From contig JAEZJQ010000130.1 of assembly GCA_023436305.1 (NCBI GenBank), positions 1 through 20,585 on the forward strand: a stretch of DNA of 20,585 bases, in the 5' to 3' direction. The stretch comes from Bacillota bacterium. GTDB lineage: Bacteria; Bacillota; UBA4882; UBA8346. The first letter of the stretch is position 1; the number at the start of each line of letters is the position of its first letter. This document shows, piece after piece, positions 1-6,890 of the stretch. The position numbers and the translations under genes are program-made. The notes under the pieces were generated by a model. That model saw only the letters and a list, made by a program, of their open reading frames with translations, was not told where the DNA came from and did no database searches.

Positions 1-440
1 GGGTTAATCATCCCAAAGATCATGGCAACGTGAGCAGCAATCAGAAACACCGTCAACCAGATAAAATGAAGCTTCATCTTTTCCTCGGGACTTTTATTTT
101 TGCCAATCCACCCCAGATCCAACAACGCCATTACCCCAAATGGGATTACGCCGAGCAAATAGGACCAGACGGCGATGAAATCCACCGGAGTCCGCCATTT
201 GATACCGGGTAGCGCCGTGAATAACAGCGGAATGAAGACCACAAAGGTAAAATAAAGCGATATGAATACCGACAAGATTTTACTGGCGGTCTTTAAAGGG
301 CCGGAGGTTTTCCGGTAGTAGACAACGAAAAACTCGATAGCCACCAGCGTTTCGGCAATGGCAACCGGGATGACCATGAAACGTATCAAATTCCAAGGTT
401 GATTCGTGGCTAATAATTCCATATAATGCGTCATGTTCAT
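1..440 (-). CDS. Four-helix integral membrane protein, DUF6803-like (partial, 3' end outside window)
   Basis: Read on the minus strand from ATG at 440 (MNMTHYMELLATNQPWN...), the frame stays open for 146 codons to the window edge, so the C-terminus is missing. An AGAGGAGG ribosome binding site lies about 10 bases upstream of the ATG. Four hydrophobic segments are visible, at about residues 18-42, 54-78, 88-112 and 125-146, with a Lys/Glu-rich cytoplasmic-looking loop (GKNKSPEEKMK) before the last. The N-terminus resembles small Firmicutes membrane proteins grouped as DUF6803; this is recognition from memory, not a search. It is divergent from a DUF2318-type gene and shares its regulatory region, so the two probably act together, perhaps in metal or redox handling at the membrane. 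Function unknown. Confidence 0.7.
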   Translation of the reverse strand, partial: MNMTHYMELLATNQPWNLIRFMVIPVAIAETLVAIEFFVVYYRKTSGPLKTASKILSVFISLYFTFVVFIPLLFTALPGIKWRTPVDFIAVWSYLLGVIPFGVMALLDLGWIGKNKSPEEKMKLHFIWLTVFLIAAHVAMIFGMIN

Positions 441-544
441 TGGAAAAATGCCTCCTCTAATCAATTAATGAATATCGGAAAAACAGACATTCGATATGTT
501 GCTTTCCCTCCTTCCGATGCAATATTTTACTTTCAATGGATTTT

Positions 545-577
545 ATAATATCAGGCCGGTATGAAGATTTAATGAAG
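545..577 (-). promoter_or_regulatory. Activator-dependent promoter of the minus-strand membrane gene
   Basis: On the minus strand, the 17-base box CTTCATTAAATCTTCAT (577-561) consists of two CTTCAT half-sites 11 bp apart. Exactly 10 bp follow, then a TATTAT -10 element (550-545). There is no -35 hexamer. Half-sites one helical turn apart, ending 10 bp before the -10, are the classic arrangement of PhoB/OmpR-family activators that replace the -35 contact. The regulator is not in the window. Confidence 0.6.
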
Positions 578-610
578 ATAGCATTTGCCGAAAATCCCAA
601 TATAACGGTT

Positions 611-643
611 CTTCATAAAAACTTCATATTCAGTTGTTATAAT
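611..643 (+). promoter_or_regulatory. Activator-dependent promoter of the DUF2318 gene
   Basis: The box CTTCATAAAAACTTCAT (611-627) matches the inverted box upstream (561-577) at 15 of 17 positions. Again exactly 10 bp separate it from a perfect TATAAT (638-643), with no -35 hexamer. The resemblance to the enterobacterial Pho box layout is structural; I cannot say which response regulator binds. The rest of 441-716 holds the paired box, both promoters and AT-rich spacer. Confidence 0.6.
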
Positions 644-716
644 TGGTAACATCAAACCTGATTTGGGGATTGATTTGTAAACTCATTAAAAATAAATGAT
701 TGAAAGGAGCAGTTGA

Positions 717-1226
717 ATGAATAATCGAAATTTCGATAGAGAACCTGCAGTCGCGATAGAAAATAGGTTTATTAACAACAAAATTATCATGGTCTTGCTT
801 TCGATTACGGCTGTTCTATTGATTCCAGCCATCAGCATGATTCGCGCCGAAACTACTAAAAACGGTAATTTACGGATTTTAAAAAGCCAGGTTACAAGTA
901 CCGCCAAGTTTTATCCTTATACCGCCAATGGCGTTAAAATGGAAGTTATTGCGTTAAAAGCAACGGATGGGACCATCCGAACCGCATTGAACACTTGTCA
1001 AGTGTGTTATGACTCGGGAAGGGGTTACTATACTCAGCAAGGCGCGGAATTGATATGCAATAACTGTGGTAACCGCTTCCGGATTGACAACATTGAAAAG
1101 ATCAAAAACGGTTGTAACCCCATGCCCATACTCCCGGAAAATAAAAAGGATGACGGCAAATATATCACCATCTCCAAAGATTTTCTGGTGAAGTATAGTG
1201 TTTATTTTAAAAACTGGAAGCGATAA
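717..1226 (+). CDS. Membrane-anchored DUF2318-type cysteine-rich protein
   Basis: This 169-residue protein starts at ATG 717 behind AAAGGAG (703-709). A single hydrophobic segment at about residues 22-43 anchors it, with the remainder probably outside the cytoplasmic membrane. The exported part carries the DUF2318 signature: C94-x2-C97 followed by YDSGRGYY, C114-x2-C117-G, and GCNPMPI with C133. DUF2318 proteins occur beside iron, copper or other cation transport genes, and the paired cysteines suggest metal or iron-sulfur binding, but the biochemical role is not established. It stands alone on the plus strand, divergent from a four-helix membrane gene, and is followed by a rho-independent terminator. 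Family assignment is fairly secure; function is inference. Confidence 0.8.
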   Translation: MNNRNFDREPAVAIENRFINNKIIMVLLSITAVLLIPAISMIRAETTKNGNLRILKSQVTSTAKFYPYTANGVKMEVIALKATDGTIRTALNTCQVCYDSGRGYYTQQGAELICNNCGNRFRIDNIEKIKNGCNPMPILPENKKDDGKYITISKDFLVKYSVYFKNWKR

Positions 1227-1291
1227 TGAAATAAGTGGTCGGTGGATTTCGCAAACCGCCGTTAAATCATTCTTTCCGGAATATTAATAAT

Positions 1292-1343
1292 AAAAGCGGT
1301 GTGGAAATCCGGCAAGAATTAAGACGGGCACACCGTTTTTTTT
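1292..1343 (+). terminator. Rho-independent terminator after the DUF2318 gene
   Basis: CGGTGTG (1297-1303) pairs perfectly with CACACCG (1329-1335), followed by eight T residues (1336-1343). Preceding A residues and one G-U pair can lengthen the stem to about 12 bp. The 25-base loop is long for a terminator. It separates the DUF2318 gene from the porin gene. Between 1344 and 1440 I see only AT-rich sequence. Confidence 0.75.
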
Positions 1344-1440
1344 AAACACGTATCCAAGATTTATAATCAAGTTGTTAAGGATTTTCGATTCACCCACTGT
1401 TTTTTATTCTAAATCCATCAAGAAGCCCAAAATTATTTTA

Positions 1441-1469
1441 TTGACATATTCTGATCGCCATAGTAATAT
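1441..1469 (+). promoter_or_regulatory. Sigma-A-type promoter of the porin-like gene
   Basis: A perfect TTGACA -35 (1441-1446), 17-bp spacer and TAATAT -10 (1464-1469) lie about 130 bp before the start codon at 1601, giving a leader of roughly 125 bases. The -10 lies inside a 16-bp palindrome. The leader contains three closely spaced GGAAT words (about 1484-1505) of unknown meaning. Confidence 0.65.
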
Positions 1470-1476
1470 ATTACTA
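1461..1476. promoter_or_regulatory. Perfect 16-bp palindrome over the -10 (candidate operator)
   Basis: TAGTAATATATTACTA is its own reverse complement and covers the -10 of the porin promoter. A repressor bound here would block RNA polymerase. A sulfur-responsive repressor such as a CymR-like Rrf2 protein is conceivable given the next operon, but I do not recognise the sequence as a known operator. Confidence 0.45.
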
Positions 1477-1600
1477 AACATACCGGAATAATAGGAATTA
1501 GGAATTGATGACTATTTCGATGCGGAGGTGATTTTATTCATTTAATACATACTAAATTGATTGGTTTACTAATGAATGATAATTTGAAGGAGGCACTTTC

Positions 1601-2545
1601 ATGAAACGATTTCTGTCATTACTTATTTCTATCATATTGCTTTTATCTGTTACTGTCGTCGCGACTGCGGCCGCTGAAGTCACCGGAAATGCGCGGATTT
1701 GGTATAAAGTTACTTCCGACACCAATTATTTTTGGTTCGACCGACTGGTGGTGACATTCAAAGAGAGCTTATCTGATACCCATGGTTTTCGGGGTGATGT
1801 GCAATTCAGACAAGTGGATAAAAATAGCCAAACCGGTGGGGACATTCGGTTAACCGCGGTCTATTTTTATCAAAAGAATCTGCTGGGAAATGATGAATTA
1901 CACATTGGTTATTTCGATATTCCGTTTTATTCCGACAAAACCGTTGCTTTGAACGCTACTTCGGGCTTAGGTTCCACCTTTTACGGCAGCTTCGGTTTCA
2001 ACTACTTATGGCCCAAGCAAAGCCTTGGTTTGAAATATGATTATCAAGCCGATAATTTTGAGATCGTTGCCGCGTTCACCAACGCCGCCAATTTAAAAAA
2101 CGAAAACACCACGGTTACCGGTTATGATTACGCGGTCCACGGCCTGTTCACCCCCGTTCCCGGATTAACCTTCGGTCTCGGTTATGCCAAAGATCTAACC
2201 GATTCCACCGCCAATAACTACTACCAAAATTTAGTAGCCGATGTCAATTTTGTTGCCGGACCCTTGGGTGTATTCGTAGAATATGATAATCAAACTCCCT
2301 ATCGTGGAGGAACCGCTGGCGCCGCCAAAACCGGTATTTATTTCGAAAGTACCTATAAAGTAAGCGACAATTTCTCCGTTTATATCGGCGGAAGCCCTTC
2401 GGCCCAGGACTTCACGGGGAATAGCAATTTTTATCTGGTGGGCGGCAAATATCAATTGGCCGCCAAAACTGTACTCCAAGGCGAATATTTAATACCTTCC
2501 GGAATTTCGGGTAGTCTTAACGTGAGGCTGAAAGTGGATTTTTAA
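1601..2545 (+). CDS. Outer-membrane beta-barrel (porin-like) protein
   Basis: This 314-residue protein starts at ATG 1601 behind GAAGGAGG (1586-1593). Residues 1-25 form a signal peptide (basic KR, long hydrophobic core, ATAAA cleavage region). The mature part has no further hydrophobic helices; it alternates polar and nonpolar residues with many aromatic and Gly turns (for example YFYQKN, GSFGFNYLW, LKYDYQ, FGLGYAKD, VFVEYDNQ, YFESTYKV, FYLVGGKYQL) and ends in LNVRLKVDF. A C-terminal Phe after alternating residues is the usual outer-membrane assembly signal. The length suits a 14-16-strand barrel. It has its own promoter immediately before the sulfate uptake operon, so an outer-membrane sulfate or anion pore is a reasonable guess. 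No SLH anchor or specific porin family is recognised. Confidence 0.75.
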   Translation: MKRFLSLLISIILLLSVTVVATAAAEVTGNARIWYKVTSDTNYFWFDRLVVTFKESLSDTHGFRGDVQFRQVDKNSQTGGDIRLTAVYFYQKNLLGNDELHIGYFDIPFYSDKTVALNATSGLGSTFYGSFGFNYLWPKQSLGLKYDYQADNFEIVAAFTNAANLKNENTTVTGYDYAVHGLFTPVPGLTFGLGYAKDLTDSTANNYYQNLVADVNFVAGPLGVFVEYDNQTPYRGGTAGAAKTGIYFESTYKVSDNFSVYIGGSPSAQDFTGNSNFYLVGGKYQLAAKTVLQGEYLIPSGISGSLNVRLKVDF

Positions 2546-2552
2546 TGAAATA

Positions 2553-2594
2553 CCGGTGTTCAGCCGGACGAAGGAAAAATTCGGATATTTTTTT
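2553..2594 (+). terminator. Possible weak terminator after the porin-like gene
   Basis: Two small hairpins, CCGG-loop-CCGG (2553-2567) and CGAA-loop-TTCG (2569-2583), precede a run of seven T (2588-2594). The stems are only 4 bp, so termination would be inefficient and some readthrough into the sulfate operon is possible. Confidence 0.3.
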
Positions 2595-2608
2595 AAAATA
2601 ACTGGATA

Positions 2609-2637
2609 TTGACGAATTTTGGTTCATATTGTATTAT
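2609..2637 (+). promoter_or_regulatory. Sigma-A-type promoter of the sulfate assimilation operon
   Basis: TTGACG (2609-2614), a 17-bp spacer and TATTAT (2632-2637) form a good housekeeping promoter with about 145 bases of leader before sbp. No comparably clear promoter was noticed in the following 17 kb, so this one may drive the whole sulfate and siroheme cluster. The -10 overlaps an inverted repeat, TATTAT-7 bp-ATAATA (2632-2650), a possible operator. Confidence 0.65.
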
Positions 2638-2662
2638 CTTAATCATAATATATAAGCAAATA

Positions 2663-2735
2663 AATAGGATTACTAAGAAATCAATTTGCCCGGGGCAACT
2701 TCCGGGAAAGTGTCTCTTTCGCCAAATATCCTATT
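2663..2735 (+). promoter_or_regulatory. Structured 5' leader RNA ahead of sbp (candidate cis-regulatory RNA)
   Basis: An 8-bp closing stem, AATAGGAT (2663-2670) with ATCCTATT (2728-2735), encloses two further hairpins. One is CCCGG (2690-2694) with CCGGG (2702-2706), which competes with an alternative TTGCC (2686-2690)/GGCAA (2694-2698) hairpin. The other is GAAAG (2706-2710) with CTTTC (2716-2720), sharing G2706. This resembles a three-way junction. It does not match the SAM-I (S-box), T-box, TPP, cobalamin or GEMM consensus that I know. No terminator follows; the ribosome site AGGAGGT (2775-2781) is 40 bases downstream. Drawn by eye, without energy calculation. Confidence 0.35.
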
Positions 2736-2788
2736 AAAATGATTTATTTACTAATATATCCGGTGAAATTTTTTAGGAGGTCATTTTA

Positions 2789-3799
2789 ATGAAAAAATTA
2801 GTGTTTCTCTTGTTATTGTTATTATTAAACGCGGTTCCCTTGATAACAGCCCAAGGTGATGTGACTTTACTTAACGTCTCCTATGATCCGACCCGTGAGT
2901 TATATCAAGATTTCAATACGGCCTTCGCCAAATACTGGAAGAACAAAACCGGCCAGAATGTGACGATTCAGCAATCTCACGGTGGTTCCGGCAAACAGGC
3001 CCGTTCGGTCATTGACGGACTGGAAGCGGATGTAGTAACTCTGGCGCTGGCCTATGATATTGATGAGATTTCGGAAAAGGCCGGACTTATCCCGCAAAAC
3101 TGGCAAAGCCGTTTAGAGCGAAATAGTTCTCCCTATACCTCCACGATTGTTTTCTTGGTCCGTAAAGGGAATCCCAAAAAGATTAAGGATTGGAATGACC
3201 TAATCAAGCCGGGTATCTCGGTAATTACCCCCAATCCTAAAACTTCCGGCGGTGCCCGGTGGAATTATCTAGCGGCTTGGGGTTACGCTCTCCAACAAAA
3301 TGGCGACAACCCGGCAAAAGCCAAGGAATTCGTTACTAAGTTATTCAAGAACGTTCCGGTTTTAGACTCGGGCGCTCGGGGATCAACGACCACTTTTGTG
3401 CAACGCGGTATCGGTGATGTGCTCGTTGCCTGGGAGAACGAAGCGTTTTTGGCCATTAACGAGTTGGGCAAGGATAAATTTGAGATTGTCGTACCTTCCC
3501 TTAGTATTTTGGCAGAACCACCGGTTACCATCGTCGATAAAGTAGTTGACAAACATGGTACCCGGAAAGTGGCCCAGACTTATCTTGAGTATCTTTACAC
3601 TCCGGAAGGCCAAGAAATTGCCGCCAGAAATTATTACCGGCCCCGTCTGAAATCCGTAGCCGCCCAATATGCCAAACAGTTCCCGAAAGTTAAGCTATTT
3701 ACCATTGATGAGGTATTCGGCGGATGGCAGAAAGCCCAGAAAACTCACTTTGCCGATGATGGGTTTTTTGACCAAATTTATCAAGCCAAAGGATTATGA
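2789..3799 (+). CDS. sbp: Periplasmic sulfate-binding protein of the sulfate ABC transporter
   Basis: Captures sulfate outside the cytoplasmic membrane and delivers it to the CysTWA importer. The 336-residue protein starts at ATG 2789 behind AGGAGGT. Residues 1-21 are a signal peptide (MKK, poly-Leu core, LITA cleavage). The mature protein carries hallmark Sbp blocks: LLNVSYDPTRELY, QQSHGGSGKQARSV, ADVVTLALAYDID, SSPYTSTIVFLVRKGNPK, TPNPKTSGGARWNYLAAWGYA, LDSGARGSTTTFV, GDVLVAWENEA and YLYTPEGQEIAARNYYRPR. The length is typical. There is no lipobox cysteine, so it should be a free periplasmic protein as in Gram-negative bacteria, whereas one-membrane Firmicutes tether such proteins as lipoproteins. 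Thiosulfate as a second ligand cannot be excluded. Confidence 0.95.
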   Translation: MKKLVFLLLLLLLNAVPLITAQGDVTLLNVSYDPTRELYQDFNTAFAKYWKNKTGQNVTIQQSHGGSGKQARSVIDGLEADVVTLALAYDIDEISEKAGLIPQNWQSRLERNSSPYTSTIVFLVRKGNPKKIKDWNDLIKPGISVITPNPKTSGGARWNYLAAWGYALQQNGDNPAKAKEFVTKLFKNVPVLDSGARGSTTTFVQRGIGDVLVAWENEAFLAINELGKDKFEIVVPSLSILAEPPVTIVDKVVDKHGTRKVAQTYLEYLYTPEGQEIAARNYYRPRLKSVAAQYAKQFPKVKLFTIDEVFGGWQKAQKTHFADDGFFDQIYQAKGL

Positions 3800-3843
3800 T
3801 ATTCTTATTTTTTCGCTAACTGTATGGAAAGTAGGCTAAATTT

Positions 3844-4674
3844 ATGGCTTTAAAACAACATAGTACGCTGCCGGGCTTCGGCCCGGCGTTAGGTTTTACG
3901 ATTTTTTACATCTGTTTGATATTACTTATCCCCTTGGCCATCCTTTTTCTGAAAGCGGCCACCTTGAGCTGGACTCAATTTTGGGTAACGGTCACCACTC
4001 CGCGGGTGCTTGCATCGTATGGCCTGAGTTTACGCGCTTCATTCTTGGGTGCGTTCATCAATGCCATATTCGGGTTCCTGGTGGCTTGGGTGTTAACCCG
4101 CTACCGTTTCCCGGGGAGAAAGATATTTGATGCACTGGTGGATCTTCCGTTTGCCATGCCCACCGCGGTAGCAGGTATCGCGCTAACTACGATTTACGCC
4201 CGAAACGGCTGGATTGGACAATATCTTGAACCGTTGGGTATTTATGTGGCTTTCACATCCCTGGGAATTACCGTTGCTTTAACTTTCATCGGATTGCCTT
4301 TCGTGGTGCGAACGATACAGCCGGTATTGCAGGAACTGGACAAGGAACTGGAGGAAGCCGCGGCCAGTTTGGGAGCAAACCGTTGGCAGACTTTTACGCG
4401 GATTATTATTCCCACTCTTTTACCGAGTTGGCTGACGGGTTTTGGCCTGGCTTTCGCCCGGGGAATCGGTGAGTACGGATCGGTGGTTTTTATTTCCGGG
4501 AATATGCCCATGCAAACGGAAATAGCTCCGCTGTTAATCGTCACCAAATTGGAACAATTCGATTATACCGGGGCCACTGCCATCGCTGCCGTGCTTTTAA
4601 TCATTTCGTTTGTCTTGTTGTTATTACTGAACTTGTTTCAATGGTGGAACCGGAAACGTTATCTTCCGGTATGA
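3844..4674 (+). CDS. cysT: Sulfate ABC transporter permease CysT (CysU)
   Basis: One of the two membrane subunits of the sulfate importer. The 276-residue protein has about six hydrophobic segments (first near residues 15-37, last near 243-265). The permease EAA loop, EEAAASLGANRWQTFTRIIIP, begins near residue 175 and contacts the CysA ATPase. GYGLSLRAS-like and LPFAMPTAVAGIAL blocks are typical of CysT. It starts at ATG 3844 behind a weak GGAAAGTAGG site, 44 bp after sbp, and is followed 16 bp later by cysW. Substrate is assigned from the adjacent sbp; sulfate and thiosulfate permeases cannot be separated by sequence alone. Confidence 0.93.
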   Translation: MALKQHSTLPGFGPALGFTIFYICLILLIPLAILFLKAATLSWTQFWVTVTTPRVLASYGLSLRASFLGAFINAIFGFLVAWVLTRYRFPGRKIFDALVDLPFAMPTAVAGIALTTIYARNGWIGQYLEPLGIYVAFTSLGITVALTFIGLPFVVRTIQPVLQELDKELEEAAASLGANRWQTFTRIIIPTLLPSWLTGFGLAFARGIGEYGSVVFISGNMPMQTEIAPLLIVTKLEQFDYTGATAIAAVLLIISFVLLLLLNLFQWWNRKRYLPV

Positions 4675-4690
4675 CTGGGGGTTGATAAAA

Positions 4691-5551
4691 ATGTCTTTCA
4701 GGGATGAGGACCGGAAAATTATTGCGGCGCGAGATAATAAGCCGACTGGGGAGCCGGCGGTGATCCGGTGGAGTCTCATCGGTTTGGCGGTGCTTTTTAT
4801 GGTGTTTTTTTTAATTGTCCCCTTGGCGGCGGTTTTTAAACAAGCATTGGAAAAAGGGATTGCCATGTATTTCAATGCCATCCTCCAACCGGATACTTTG
4901 GCGGCCATCCGGCTGACCCTCTTGGTGGTCATCATTGCGGTGCCGATCAATGTAATCTTTGGCTTAGTGGCATCGTGGGCTATCGCCAAATTCAATTTTG
5001 TGGGGAAGAATTTCCTCATAACCATGATTGATTTGCCATTCGCCATATCCCCGGTGATTGCCGGGTTAATGTTTGTTTTATGGTTTGGGTTGCAAGGATT
5101 GTTGGGGCCTTGGTTGTTCGCCCACAATCTGAAAATTATTTTCGCGGTGCCGGGAATTGTGCTGGCCACTACTTTAGTTACCTTTCCATTTGTCGCCAAG
5201 GAATTGATTCCGCTGATGCAAGCGCAAGGAAATGAAGAGGAAGAAGCGGCAGTGGTACTGGGGGCCAACGGCTGGCAGACTTTTTTGCGGATTACTCTCC
5301 CCAATATCAAGTGGGGCTTATTATACGGAATTATTCTTTGCAACGCGCGGGCTATGGGGGAATTCGGGGCCGTCTCGGTGGTTTCCGGACATATTCGGGG
5401 CTTTACCAATACGATACCGTTGCAAGTTGAGATACTCTATAACGAATATAATTTTACCGCCGCTTTCGCGGTGGCGTCATTATTAGCATTGCTGGCATTG
5501 GTTACCTTGGCTATCAAAAGCTGGGTGGAGCGGAAATCTACGATTCAATAG
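4691..5551 (+). CDS. cysW: Sulfate ABC transporter permease CysW
   Basis: Partner of CysT in the membrane channel of the sulfate importer. I place the start at ATG 4691 (MSFRDEDRK), since CTGGGGGT sits about 9 bases before it; an in-frame TTG at 4682 overlaps that site and is less likely. The 286-residue protein has a hydrophilic N-terminus (about 25 residues), six predicted membrane segments, the LPFAISPVIAGLMFVLWFG block and an EAA loop, EEEEAAVVLGANGWQTFLR. GEFGAVSVVSGHIRG near the C-terminal third is characteristic of CysW. It lies between cysT and cysA with 16-bp gaps, so co-translation in fixed ratio is likely. Confidence 0.93.
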   Translation: MSFRDEDRKIIAARDNKPTGEPAVIRWSLIGLAVLFMVFFLIVPLAAVFKQALEKGIAMYFNAILQPDTLAAIRLTLLVVIIAVPINVIFGLVASWAIAKFNFVGKNFLITMIDLPFAISPVIAGLMFVLWFGLQGLLGPWLFAHNLKIIFAVPGIVLATTLVTFPFVAKELIPLMQAQGNEEEEAAVVLGANGWQTFLRITLPNIKWGLLYGIILCNARAMGEFGAVSVVSGHIRGFTNTIPLQVEILYNEYNFTAAFAVASLLALLALVTLAIKSWVERKSTIQ

Positions 5552-5567
5552 GAACAGGAAGGTAAAC

Positions 5568-6638
5568 ATGGGGATTGAAATTCGGAATATCCATAAAAAG
5601 TTCAATAAATTTAATGCTTTGAAGGATGTAAGCTTGGAAGTCCCCACCGGGGAGCTGGTGGCTTTATTGGGTCCTTCCGGTTCCGGTAAAACTACGCTGC
5701 TTCGGATTATCGCCGGGTTGGAAGTTCAGGATAGCGGTTCTATTCTTTTTCATGGCGAGGACGCTACCCGGCAAAGCGTCCGGGAACGGAACGTGGGTTT
5801 TGTCTTTCAGCACTATGCCTTGTTTAAGCATATGACTGTTTTTGAGAATATCGCCTTTGGCCTGCGGGTACGTCCTCGGAATCGCAGATTGCCGGCAGCC
5901 CAGATTCGGGAGAAAGTCCATCAGTTGTTGAAGCTGGTCCAAATGGAATGGCTGGCGGATCGATATCCTTCTCAACTTTCCGGTGGACAACGGCAAAGGA
6001 TCGCACTGGCGCGGGCGCTGGCGGTGGAACCCAAAGTAATGCTTCTGGATGAACCGTTTGGGGCATTGGATGCCAAGGTTCGTAAGGAATTACGCCGCTG
6101 GATCCGCCAGTTACACGATGAAATTCATATAACCAGTATTTTTGTAACGCATGATCAGGATGAAGCGCTGGAAGTAGCCGACCGGGTGGTAATTATGAAT
6201 GAAGGACGCATCGAACAAACCGGCACCCCCGAAGAAGTCTATGACCATCCGGCCAATCTCTTCGTCTATAAGTTTTTGGGAAACGTCAATCTATTCCGGG
6301 GTCGGATTAATGAGGGACGAGTTCAAATCGGCAACCGGCATTTCGATTTACCGGAAATCGCGACAACGCAAGGGGCTCCGGCCATTGCCTATGCCCGGCC
6401 ATATGAACTGGAAGTTAGCCGTATCCAGAATGAATTCACCAACCTGGCTGCTTCAATAAAGTACATCCGGGCCATCGGACCGGTAGTTCGATTAGAGTTG
6501 CGACGGACCGATACGGAAGATTTGATTGAAGTGGAATTAAGTAAGGAACGGTTTGGGAATCTAGATTTACAAATGGGGGAGACGGTTTTCATCGGACTAA
6601 AAGATCCGAAACTTTTCGTGGAGGATTATTCAATATAA
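5568..6638 (+). CDS. cysA: Sulfate ABC transporter ATP-binding protein CysA
   Basis: ATP hydrolysis by this cytoplasmic subunit powers sulfate import. The 356-residue protein starts at ATG 5568 behind AGGAAGGT (5556-5563). All ABC motifs are intact: Walker A GPSGSGKTT (35-43), Q-loop Gln 81, signature LSGGQ (137-141), Walker B VMLLDEP ending in E162, D-loop GALD, and switch His 195 in FVTHD. Residues from about 240 onward form the accessory TOBE-like region found in CysA and other CUT1-like ATPases. It closes the transporter gene set and is followed 42 bp later by the sulfur-carrier gene. Confidence 0.94.
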   Translation: MGIEIRNIHKKFNKFNALKDVSLEVPTGELVALLGPSGSGKTTLLRIIAGLEVQDSGSILFHGEDATRQSVRERNVGFVFQHYALFKHMTVFENIAFGLRVRPRNRRLPAAQIREKVHQLLKLVQMEWLADRYPSQLSGGQRQRIALARALAVEPKVMLLDEPFGALDAKVRKELRRWIRQLHDEIHITSIFVTHDQDEALEVADRVVIMNEGRIEQTGTPEEVYDHPANLFVYKFLGNVNLFRGRINEGRVQIGNRHFDLPEIATTQGAPAIAYARPYELEVSRIQNEFTNLAASIKYIRAIGPVVRLELRRTDTEDLIEVELSKERFGNLDLQMGETVFIGLKDPKLFVEDYSI

Positions 6639-6680
6639 TGGCGGAATGCCGGATTATAAAACAGCATGGAGGAGGTTACG

Positions 6681-6890
6681 ATGAACTTAATCATTAGCGG
6701 TAAGAATGAAACAGTCCTTTTGACTCAAAACACCATTTCCGAATTGCTCAAAGTAAAACAGGTGGAGATGCCGGAGATGGTCTCCGTGGAATTGAACGGG
6801 GAGATTTTACGGCAGGCGGAATATGATTCCACCATCGTCAAAGGCGGGGATGAGATTGAGTTTCTGTATTTTATGGGCGGCGGACAATGA
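6681..6890 (+). CDS. hcyS: ThiS-like sulfur-carrier protein with masked C-terminus (HcyS-type)
   Basis: A ubiquitin-fold protein that would carry sulfide as a C-terminal thiocarboxylate. I start it at ATG 6681 because GGAGGAGG (6668-6675) sits 5 bases upstream; an in-frame ATG at 6666 overlaps that site. The 69 residues match ThiS in size and pattern (NGEIL at 39-43, VKGGDEIEFLYF at 53-64). The C-terminus is M-Gly-Gly-Gly-Gln, so one residue follows the Gly-Gly that must be free for activation. In Wolinella succinogenes HcyS a terminal Ala is removed by the JAMM protease HcyD; a JAMM protease gene lies downstream here. The stop overlaps the metY start by 4 bp. A ThiS role in thiamine synthesis is less likely given the neighbours. 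Confidence 0.85.
   Translation: MNLIISGKNETVLLTQNTISELLKVKQVEMPEMVSVELNGEILRQAEYDSTIVKGGDEIEFLYFMGGGQ

Noticed and set aside
30..212. A 60-codon plus-strand open frame at the left edge
   Set aside because: It overlaps the minus-strand membrane gene, which has a ribosome site, four membrane helices and a family resemblance.
481..520. A 9-codon leader peptide on the minus strand behind GGAAGGAGGG
   Set aside because: The nearest ATG is about 15 bases from the ribosome-like site and the peptide has no distinctive composition.
611..627. A true enterobacterial Pho box
   Set aside because: Layout matches but the half-sites are CTTCAT rather than CTGTCA, and no phosphate genes are nearby; I only claim a PhoB/OmpR-family type of site.
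2641..2788. SAM-I (S-box) or T-box regulation of the sulfate operon
   Set aside because: The conserved S-box core and the T-box sequence GGGTGGNACCGCG are absent, and no terminator hairpin follows.
4624..5409. A 261-codon open frame on the minus strand opposite cysT/cysW
   Set aside because: It is the antisense shadow of strongly conserved permease sequence; it has low-complexity composition rich in Lys, Thr and Pro and no family resemblance.
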